64,000 nucleotides of DNA from the NCBI GenBank assembly GCA_030867875.1, contig JAOWCC010001501.1, forward strand, positions 17,017,524 to 17,081,523, given 5' to 3'. The notes under the pieces are model-generated. The model ran no database searches. It was not told the DNA's origin and was given only the letters and a program-made list of their open reading frames with translations. This DNA comes from Actinernus sp. WN-2022 (taxonomy: Eukaryota > Cnidaria > Anthozoa > Actiniaria > Actinernidae). The position numbers and the translations under genes were made by a program. Position 1 is the stretch's first letter. Every line of letters starts with the position of its first letter. Below, piece after piece: positions 35,001 to 47,000 of this stretch.

Positions 35001-38000
35001 ACTTGTAATTTCTCATTGTACTGAACATTTGATGCTCTTGTGTTGAATACTCACTAAATGGGAGAGTCCAAAACTCTCCAAAATTTCCACGTTTTTCATA
35101 AATCAAACACCTTTGTCTGGAAAAACAGCAAATCGGTCACACAAACACTGAATTTCTAGCGGGACCTGAAAAACAGCCACAGAGGCTGATCAAAGCCAGG
35201 AGCCGGCTAAATCACAGATCGAATTGGAATTTAGCGTGTTGATTTTTATGGAGGGAGAAAAACCGGAGCACCCGGAGAAAAACCCTCGGAGCAAGGGCGA
35301 GATACCAACAAACTCAGCTCACATATGGCGCCGCGTCCGGGAATTGAACCTGGGCCACAGAGGTGAGAGGCGAAGCGCTTATCCACTGCGCCACCCCTGC
35401 TTCCCCAGCTTCTATTGCTACGTTCGGTGCAAACGGCGGTGGCGCACACATTGTGACTAGAATTTTCTCTGGCAATGTGGGCATGTTTGGTATAAAAAAC
35501 AGCAGCGAGCAAGTGTTTCTAATCCATCTGCCATTGTCTCTTAGATGATACAGAAATGACGGACTTAGCAGAAGCAATTATGGAGGACTGTGATGGCGAG
35601 GTAATTATGGGCAATCAATTCACCTTTGAAGAAATTATGGAATTCAGTCCTATTCTGCTTGTTATTACTTAAAGTTAAATAATAGCAATCACATCTTTCT
35701 TCTGTGAATTGTCTTGTGTAAATAAAACCCTTAGATAACTCTAGAAAAACCTCATTTTTTTAAAGGTAAAGGCAAGCTTATCGGTAGACTGTAAGCCGGC
35801 CGTACTATTCCCCTAAACCGCTATATGAGCGCGGACCCCGTAAAACATTACAACCAGAAACGCGTTATCTATTAACCCGCGCGAACGATGTCATGCTGGG
35901 TTTCGAGTAGCCTGAAACAGCCGCCTGTCGTCGCAGACTCGCTCTCTGATTTCTTACTTTTGGAGCATGGAAAAGTCAAAACCCAGTACGGGTTAATGTA
36001 TAACGCGTTTCTGGTAGTAATATTTTTACGGACTTTGCGGTCAAATAGCCATTAGCGGATCTGTTGCCTATGACCTAATAGGAGTAAACAAGCTTGCTTT
36101 GCCAATGGTCAGTGCCACAACTTTTTGGCTGCATTGCTTTAGATATTTTTCTGCCAAATGCTGGAATCATTGACTATATTACAGGGTTGACACAGTCGTG
36201 GAAAGTCATGGAATTTCAAATATAATTTTCCTGTGCGATCCTGTATTGGAGCAACATCGAATGTGAACAGTTTTAAGCGAATGATTCGAAATGCGTTTTT
36301 CATGATGCTCGCTTAAACCTTTCGTAAATATCATTACTGCATTGTTATCGATATTTATGCTACTCTTAGCCTGCTTGCCGGCTCTTCTGTAATTTTTTTC
36401 GGTCATTTTTTTCCGGATTGGGTCACATGTGGCACGTGGTCAAAATGGGGCGAGGACAAAAATGAAGGCCCCATTTTGACCGCGTGCCACAGGTGACCCA
36501 ATCCGATAAAAAATGACCGAAAAAGCAGGCTATGCTACTCTCGAATCCGTCTATGTATGTATGTATGTAGTAGAGACGGCTAGAAAATATAATTTATCGG
36601 TACAGTTAAAACAGGGATATTTTTTTCGGATTCCTATAATTTATTTGAGTTGCCTTTATTTAGCTGGAAGAGATGATTCGCTGCCCTGATTGTTACATAA
36701 TGTCCAACGTAAGATCGCAAAACTGGTTCTGCAAGCCATGCGTAAGTATTTACTATCCTGATAACGTCTAAGGGTGGTTTTTTAAGGAAATCTAAACCTT
36801 AGATGCCTTCTCTCTTTTGTATTAAGGCGTTCAAAGCAAAATATAGATGGCATTTAGGCTTAGACCGTTCGAAAATTGGGCCTTACTATTTTGAGTGCAC
36901 GAGAACTGACTTCGTAGATAAACTTATAAAGAAAACGTACCGACTGGCCTTGACTCGCTCACTTGTGCAACTTTATTTTGATTATTGCAGTATCGTATGG
37001 GCAACTGTTGCAAAACACGGGCTGATCAATTACAAAGGCTCCAAAATAGAGCAACTCGCATTGTTACAAGGGCTGACTACTCAGTCACAAGACTTAATGA
37101 AGCAGCTGAAGTGGCCAAATTAGGTGTAGTTAAGGATAATGATGTTCAAGGTATTTCACAAATAGCGCCAACATATCTACAGGACCCATTTCAAATGACC
37201 TCAGAAGTACATAACCACAATCTTAGAGGTACTAAATACAATTACCGCAACCTAAAACTAACTTTCTGAAGCGTTATTTCTCCTACCGAGGCACAGTCGC
37301 CTGGGACGAACTTTCGAATGATGTACGAGAACTCGACAGTTTGGCAGCTTTTAAAGAATACTTAAAAACTGCATGTGATTATTGATTTATTCACTCTTCT
37401 TAATATTTATGCGCATATCTAATTCACTACTCGAAAACGAGGCTATCCCCGCATCGAAGATGCCGCAACGTGCATTCGAGTTCGAAAGGACAATTCAGGA
37501 TGTTTTCTTTTGTTCCCAACGCATAGAGGAACACAGCAATGTTCCGTCTGCAACGCCATTTTGCCTTTCAGCTGAGCTACAATGCGGGGATAGCCTCGTT
37601 TTCGAGTAGCTAATTATATGCGCATAAATATTAAGAAGAGTCAATTGCCCCATATTATTATGAAGGGATCTTTTAAAAGTATTAAGTGGCATTGTTATTA
37701 TTACTTTTATCACAAGTGCTACATTTATCATTATACTTAAATATTATTGTTATAAGTAAGTTTTTAAATTAACTATTAGTTGTTTTTAGCTTTATTAGTA
37801 TTGTAATGAGTAGGAATTGTATTGTAAACATGGCACGTCTGGAAAGCAGCCCTGCTGATTCGTTTACCGTGTATAAATAAAGATAATTGATTGAATTGAC
37901 TACAACACACGTTACAGTAGATCTGTCAGTATAACTTTGTAAAGAACAATGGACAATGCAGGTACAGTTATGATGCACAGTGAAATGGTACGGATATTCA

Positions 38001-41000
38001 ATGCTGTCATCTCCGAAAACAAAATAATGATAACAGGAAAATATATAATAAATATGAAAATATATGAACATCTAAGTTAAAGGTAGCCTGAATTTCAGCC
38101 GTCTCGTCTTGTTCGTTCCTCCCGAGAGAGACGTCTGAATCCAATAGCCGATAATGCCGTCCAGTGACGTCAAGGCGGATTAACAATTTAATTGATGCAA
38201 ATAAAACTGTCACGGCGGTAGTAAGAGTTCGTGAGAAATATTTATTTGAGATTATGCCGACCAAAATAAAAGCCTTACCTATATTATATATCTCCATCCA
38301 TTTGCTTCTCAAGTGCCTCTTATGTTGTTAAAGTCTTTCCGAAGCAATAAATCGTTATATTATATTTGGAGGCAAAGTACAGTTGATCTTTGTCTTTCCG
38401 TTGATCTTTGTACATGTCTTGCGATCTGCCGTTCGAATCGACACAGCTACGAGATATTGCCTATGTAAATGATGCAACAGAAAAGTAGAAAAACATGAAT
38501 GGAGAATTTTCGAAGAAATACGAAGACTCTTTTACGGGAAAGAACAAGTTCCTTGAAGAGAGTAGCGACATTCTTTACCACTGCGAGTGTGAACAAATAA
38601 TCGATTGTCAACAACCCCGCGGACGCGACGCGATAAAATGTACATGTTTACAGGTTAGTCGGCCGGTTATTGTGCAGGACACTTTCAATCCATTTCCAGA
38701 TGTTTTCCTTACGAATTCAAGGTATTTGCCAAAGACAATCACTCCACTGAAACTCCACGATCAACAATCGCGAAGTGAATCCTGCCGTCTTCTCGGCTGA
38801 TAATTATGCGAAATTATAGAATATGAACCAATCAAAAATCACTACCAGGTTTTCTGGTAGTGACGTCACTGGACGGCATTATCGGCTATTGGATTCAGAC
38901 GTCTCTCTCGGGAGGAACGAACCCAGAGGAGACGGCTGAAATTCAGGCTAAGTTAAAGGGGCAGTAAGAATTGTGGATGGAATAAAAGATGCGACCTCCC
39001 ATTCGTCAGACCGGAGTTTAACCACTGAGCTAACCAGGAGGTTAGTTATATTTGGTATCTAAGGTGTGAAGTTAGTTCGGCTTTCTCGGTGTTTTGTCCA
39101 TTCCTCGTGCAGTGGGATGGTAGAGCTACGTTTGCCAGTTTTTCGATGTTTCCACGGCACTATACTACGGTGATAGAATATATTAAAAATGACAGATCCG
39201 TTGGCCATCCCTTCATGTAGGACGACACGAATTGCTACCAAATTGTATTCTATTGTATTGTATTGTGTTGCGTTCTATTGTTGTATTGAATTGTATTCTA
39301 TTGTATTTTTGGTAAAAAATCGTGTCGTCCTACATAAAGGGATTGCCGATCCGTTGCTCGGTTAGCTTCTGGTTTCCTGTTCATCAGGCGCAGATTCTGC
39401 AGGCTCTGCAGTATCCGTGCTGTTTTCTTATTGAGCATGCACCATCTCTTATCAGACTCACTCGGTCACTCAGTCGTGTCATGCACCTTTGCCTGCCATT
39501 GTGCAGTGGGCTCAGATTTGGTCATCAATTTAAACCAAAACTTTAGCCGCGCGCTGATAAACCGGTTTAACAGGCTTGAAAAACAACACGAATACTGCCT
39601 TCTTTTCTTTTCTGCTCGTTTCTTTTCGTGGAGTTGAAGTACGCTCTGCTCGCAGGGTTAAAGAGCATATGAACCTTCGTGCAATTTTCATAGCTATGAA
39701 CCTCCGAAAAGTTTTGAGTACTTCTTCAAATACGTTTTTGGTTTACAGGGAATACTCTATCTTCTACGCTAGTTTGAATCGTGGAAACGTGACCTTTCCT
39801 GACTCATTTCCGCGTAAGTAAAAGCCTGGGTCGATTCCCCGAGGTGACGTCATCTCATGAATGCATTATTCTCCATGGCGTCTTTCTATCACAAAAACAT
39901 CGATTTTTAGATAATATACAGTTTATGAGTTGTTAGTAAATGGGAAAAGTCATATTTATGAAAATTGTAAGTTTTTATTCAAATTATTGTAAAGTCGAAT
40001 TAATTAAATGATGTCACCTCGGGAATCGACCCAGGCTTTTACTTACGTGGAAATCAGTCGGGAAAGGTTACGTTTCCACTATTTCAAATAAGCGTAGAAG
40101 ATAGTGTTCTCTGTAAGCCAAACATTTCTTCGCAGAAGTACTCAAAACTTTTCAGAGGTTCATAGCTATGAAAATCGCACGAAGGTTCATACGCACTTTA
40201 ACATAACGAAGGAACACGAATCAGACTTTCCGGCTTAGTTTCCAGTCTTTTCACGTACATACTCAAGGTATATGGTTTACACGTAGAAATACCGCAACAT
40301 TGAAATGGCTGTGCCCATCATTTTTGTGAAGCCGTTTTTTTTTTGTCCAGTCACCTTAGACCATGGAATCTTCGGACTCCAGTATTAAGTATTTTCAATT
40401 AAAAATAATAATTTGACTCAGTCATATCAGGCCTTTTGCAGGAAACAGTTACGTGCTGATATGTCACTTCGATAACCAATAAATTGAAGTTGACGGCAAC
40501 CAAATTTCCAAACGCTGTTTTTGAAAGATCGACAGTCGATTGGAGGTGAAAAAGTGCATTTACAAATAGGCTTTGCTAATACAACTACCGACCTCGTACA
40601 AGTATCTTTAAATATATCAAGTCATATTTTGTTGCCGTTCAGTACAGTCACGTGATTGCATCCCTACAAAAGGCCCCATTATCCCGTCCTAAGTTTTTAG
40701 CCAATGAAATCGCGCGTTCTTAGGATGTTCCCATAATTTATATTCTAATGCTTTTTGTAGTACTTTCCTCACGATCTCGTCTGGGCCAAGATGACAGGCG
40801 AGCCTCCCTGGCCGGCCAAGCTACTGGCCTGGAATGACGACCAGTCGCGAGCGCTGGTACGTTTTTTTGGCTCAGCACATCAACGAGCTTGGGTAGGAAA
40901 CCGTTATGTGACTCCTATCACGACTAAACCCGACGTGAAAAAGCGCTCTCAACGATGGATACAGGCGATTGAAGAAATGGATAAATATCAGCAACAACTG

Positions 41001-44000
41001 CGACAGCTCTATCCTGAGAACAAGCAGCAAAAAGAGGTATGTGTTGTATTAGGCACTGTGGATTACTAGACTGGGAAGAAAAACACTGATCAGGGTAGAG
41101 CAGATTTCGTATGAGTGGACAAGTTATGGCAATGACTTCGAGCACGGTTACCGTAATATGAAAATTGCGGTTGCCGCAATATGAAAATGGCTTCCCTATT
41201 GTTTCTGTCCTCATCCAATCAAATTACAGAGTTACGGTACGTACGATAAGGGTACGGACTGCCGTTTTGTTCCACTCATACGAAATCCGCTCTACGGTAA
41301 CCGTCGTGAGAAGCGAGGTGCAAATGACGTCGAGCACAAAGGCAAAGTTACTGTTCGAGATCGTGGTGTTGCGCGTGTTCGAATCAATGTTTGATTGGTG
41401 GACGTTAATCCAAGATGGCGGCTTGTACTTTCACCCACAATCCTTTGCGCGTGAAAATCTTTAAATCCGTCATATAATCGCTATAGAGAGGTTTTCAACC
41501 TTAAAGTACACCTAACCACTTTTGCAATTTTTATACATATGAAACTTTGAAAGGTTTTGAGTACTTCTGCGAAGAAATTTTTGGCTTACAGAGAATATTC
41601 TATGTTCTAGGCTTGTTTGAAATGGTGAAAATTTTACCTTTCCTGACCCATGACCGCGTAAGAAAAAGTCTGGGTCGATTGTGGATCTTACGTCACCTCA
41701 TTAATGCATTATTCTCCATGGCGCATTTTTATCACAACAACATCGATATATAGAGAATTTATATGGTCTGTGAGTTGTTAGTAAAGAAAACAGTTATTTT
41801 AGACAAAATGCTAAATATTTATTCAACTTATTGCAAAGTCGAATGAATTAGATGACGTAAGATCCAGAATCGACCCAGACTTTTTCTTACACGGTCATGG
41901 GTCAAGAAAGGTCAAATCTTCACCATTTCAAACAAGTCTAGAACATAGAATATTCTTTGTAAGTCAATAATTTATTCGCAGAAGTACTCCAAACCTTTCA
42001 AAGATTCATTGGTATAAAAATCGCAAAAGGGGTTAGGTGCACTTTAAACACACCACATACATTAGCATGCTTCCATTTAGAAGGTACAAGGCCAGTGTCA
42101 ATCGAGGTTTGGTAGATGGCTGTTAGAATAGGACCAATCTCAAATGCATACTCTTTCAAAAACCATGGGTGTATCTCATCTGGACCGCTGTCCTTGTGTG
42201 GCTTCAGGGATCTTGGCTGCTTTATAACGCCTGAGATCGTGACAATGAGGGCGCCAATACTTGGTTCAGGATTTTCACCAACAGTAGGAATGTCAGTAAG
42301 ATCCTCCTCAGTAAAGACACTAGAAAACTGTTTGTTTAGGAGTTCCGACTTTAGGTTTCCATTGCTAATGATTTTACCGTCAACTTTGAAGTCTGCTACA
42401 CCAGGATCGTCATTCTTTAGCTGTTTGACGTATGACCGAAAGCGCTTTGGGTGTTCCTCAATAGCGTCGCCAAGGTAGTCCGAGATGTATGTTTCTCTTG
42501 AAGACTTCAAGTTCTTATGTAGACATTCTCTAGCGGCACGAAACTCGTTCCAGTGTGCTGGATTTCCTGACTTTTTTGCTGTATTATATAGCCGTTGTTT
42601 GGCTCTTGTTTGCCTCCTAAGCGAACGGCTGAACCAGGGGAGATTATATCGCGAGCTAGTCATTTTATGAGGTATGCAGGTGTCCATTATTCGATGAATA
42701 TTTCTTTCAAAATCATCCCCATCTTGTCAGCTGACACGTCATTTAAATTGGACTCCTGAATCGCGGCTAGTGTTCGTAACTCTTTCTTGATACGATCAGG
42801 GTCGGCCTTTTTCTAGCCTGATTTTCAGACTGTCGAGGTCGTCCGCTCACTTCCTCCCACCTCCCAGCCTGATGGACTTCGGTACAAACCGTGTTCTGGC
42901 CATTGTTTCATTTCGACCAATCAGAGCGAAGGTTTTATTTTTAGAAAACTGAGGTATGCGTGGAATGTCTAGTGCAGCTGGCATAATAATAATAATAATA
43001 ATCTTTAATCCATTAAACACCAACTTTGGCACATTAGGATACAAATTCATATACATCAATGTATTTAAAAATATATATATATGAAAGTACGATCTGAATA
43101 TTAAATTCAAATATAGTAAATCAAGTATTATTACAATTATTAAATAAATCCAATACCTCCTTACAATATCTTAAAACCAGTTTCACAATAGAATCGTCAT
43201 GCATACTAAAAATATATAAAAATAGCTCTTTTGGATCAAGCATAGCAAACGAACTGTTGATATTGTATAAATCGTTCATAAATAAACTTCTAACTTGTTC
43301 AATTTTCCCATGAACGCACGACATTAAAATATGATATTCATCACCAATTTCATTCGAATTGCATAGTGTGCACTTACGATCATCGTATTGTATATTGCTG
43401 TAGCGACCAGACTCAACAGGAAGTCGATGTGCTGACAGTCGTAACCTGGTTACAGCTTGACGACACTTAACATTTGCATCGGTAAGGTATCTCTCAAAAC
43501 CGAAATTGATCTTAACTTTACTGAGAGTACGCAATTTACCACCTGATCGACTTTGTTGAGTGTGTTCCCTCCAGTAAAGAGAAAATAGATTATATAATTT
43601 TGTTTTTAAATATCTGCCTAAATTAGGTAATTGTTTATTCGAAACGTTGAACTCATGTAACGATTTTAACTCACACATACGTAACAAGTAATTGGTAAAA
43701 ACGACTGACTGTTGATTAGAACAGATACAAACTCTCGCAGCTAAACCGACGAGAGTGTTTTGATAAGACGCATCCTTAATACGAAACCAAAACTTCGCCA
43801 CCAGGGTAGAAACTTGTACAATCAAGGGTACTCTTCCTAATTCACCATACACCGCCAAGTTGGTAGTTTTGGAATGAACTCCCAAAATACGTTTTAAAAA
43901 CTTCAACTGAAGTTTTTCCATATCATTTATCACCTTGAATATTTTTGATTTAAACACGCCGAAAGAGGGTATTCTCCCCAGCAAATTCACACCCCAAATC

Positions 44001-47000
44001 TCACAGCCGTACAACAAAACCGGGGAAACGAGAGAAGAGAACAATTTTAGTAACACTTTAACTGGAACATTCTCCACATTTGAAAGATTTCTCATCATAC
44101 CATGGTAAGCGCGTAAAGCCTTATTGTATAGAGATTTCATAGCAATCTTAAAATTCCCCGAAAAGTGAAAGGTTAAGCCCAAGTACATATACTCGTCTAC
44201 ACATTCCAGTTGGTCATCACCAAAAAACCACTTAGATGTTGCATATAATCGTCTTTGAGACTGCGTTCCGAAAATCAATACTTTAGATTTTTTCAAATTT
44301 ACTTTTAGTTTCCATTTTCTAGAATAGGCCTTTAGCTTTCGAAGACAATTTTGTAACCCAGATTCTGATTCCGACAACAATACTAAATCATCGGCATAAA
44401 GAAGGCAGTTTAGTCTAGAATCACCTAGCCTCACCGGATCACACGAAGAAGAGAATATACTAGGTATATCATTAATAAAAATATTGAATAATGTCGGACT
44501 AAGATTGCACCCTTGTTTTACACCAACAAATGACTGAAAATAAGGAGTAATACCCTGTTCAAGCTTTACCGCTGACTTAACCGAAGAGTACATACTTAAA
44601 AGAATACCAACAAATTTTCTACTGCATCCATATCTAATCAATTTAAAAAACAGCCCTTCCCTCCAAACACTATCATAAGCTTTCCTGAAATCAACAAAAC
44701 AAGCAAACAACGGATTACGTTTCGACTTATAGTAATCGATCAGCGTTTTTAGTACTAACAAATGATCAGACGTTCGAAAACCATGTCTAAAACCAATCTG
44801 GTACTTATTTAAAATGTGGTTTTCGTTTAAGAAAGAGTTCAAACGTGAATTGAGAATCAAAGTGAAAAATTTTCCTAAACAACTACCAATGCAAATGCCT
44901 CGGTAATTACCGGGATCCGCTTTGTCTCCTGACTTATGGAGCGGCACGATAAGGCCTTCCGACCAAACACGCGGGAACACTCCACAGGATAACACGATAT
45001 TAAAAAGTTTCACAAAATATGGACCCAAAACGCCAATTGAAATCTTAATTATTTCGTTTGTCAACGAGTCACTAGCCTTCTTGTTTTTAAGTTTTTTTGA
45101 CAATTCACAAATTTCCTCCAAAGTCACAGGCTCATCAAGAATTTCATCACTCTTGACGGCCCAAAAATTATAATCTTTCACAATACGAGCTTCGCTACTG
45201 GTATTTTCAGAAGAAAAATTTACTTTGTTGAGATTGCAGAAATAATTAAACCATTCTACAGGAGAAACATTACTTGTACCTCCAGCAGTATTATTCGATT
45301 TAATTGAATTTACCAGATTCCAAAACTCTTTAGGATTAGAATCTGCTGCGTCTTTAATTTTATCCAAAAGATCGCTATGAAACTTTCTCTTTAACTTCTT
45401 TGTCAGTTTTTTATACTCTTTTTTCGTAGCAAAAAATTTGTGTCTTAAGAAGGGGTCATTAGGATATTTCGAAAGCAACTTGGCTACATTCCGCAATTCT
45501 TTTTTAAGGTCATGACAACTCTTGTCAAACCATCTTTGCTTTTGCACTGTTCTCGTTTTAAAATTACCAGCTCTCTTCCTCCTAAATGGAATTACTTTTT
45601 TGGCCGCGTTTAGAATCACTCCCGTAAAATTACCAATTGTAGAATCAACGTCAACATCGACACTACTAACACTCAAAGACGAAAACACACCTTCCATATC
45701 ATTAAGAACATTCTCAGAACTAATAGCATCGTGTAATGCTTCTTTAAGGTTCTCATTCCACCGGAAAGCCATAGGATGGGGTGTTAATTCTAATTGACTA
45801 ACATATCCCTCTGGAATTTTAGTTTTCATAGCAAATGATAAGAAAGAGTGATGAGAAAATTCCGTAACTGTCGAAACTGAAAAATGAGTAATTAACGAAA
45901 AAAGATAATGAGAGACAATAGCATAATCTACTACACTGGCACCGTTGTAAGTGAAGCATGAAGGTGATGGCGGACGATACAAACTGACTTGACATGGCTT
46001 TGGAGAAAGCGTGCTAAACTTTCGACATTTCTGAATTATTTCCCGAACAGAGAAAGACATTATTATACTTCGTTTCCCGGAAGGACCTTTGCTACCACAG
46101 CTGCATCTATAAGGCGACGACCAGGTCGAGAATCGAGAGAGGAGAAATTATGTAGCCTTCTACAACTTCTACAGATCAACAGAATCACGGCTCTTTCATG
46201 CACTGCAGAATATGTTCTACAGCTTCAAACTTATAGAAACAGAACGTGGAGAAACATGTTGTCCTCAGACGTGTACCGGGAAAATCTGATAGGAAGCGCT
46301 ATCGATATCGCGATCGATGTTTATGAATCTACTAGCTACGGGCTTTAGAAAATCATTAATCTTCCTCGACCGCTTTGTATCGCCGTATTAAAATGTAATG
46401 TCTCCTAGAATGTTGGCATTTAGAAGACCAAATATTTCATGAAATGTACTGATTTTTTTACAGCAGTGAACACACATACTGAGTATGTCATGGTAATAGT
46501 TTCACGACATTTGGGCAATTATTTATGTTTGCAGAATTTTTAACACACTTTATTTTGACAATTTTGCTGACCTAAAAGCTGAAATATCTTAGCTTTTTGG
46601 CCTTAAGAAGACTAAATCTTTCATGGAATGGCATGAATTTTTTACAGGAGTGAACACATATAGTGAATATGTCATGGTAAAAGTTGGATTACATTTGCCT
46701 AAATATTTATGTTATCAGAATTTTGAACAGTCTTGATTTTGACAAATTGTAAAGTACAACAAATGAGTGTTATGACCATGCGCTTGAAATACTGTACGAA
46801 AAATCCTATTTAAAAAGTTCCTGCTACCCAAAAAACCATAGCAGCTCAAACAGGATATGGTTAGGGTTAGTTCTGAGAAATCGACATAAGTTTGAAGCTG
46901 TAAAACATAAGAATTCTGCAGTGCAGGAAAGTGCGTGATTCTAGCGAGTTGTACTAGAAGGCTATTCATAATTTCTCCTTTCTCGATTCTCTACCTGGTC

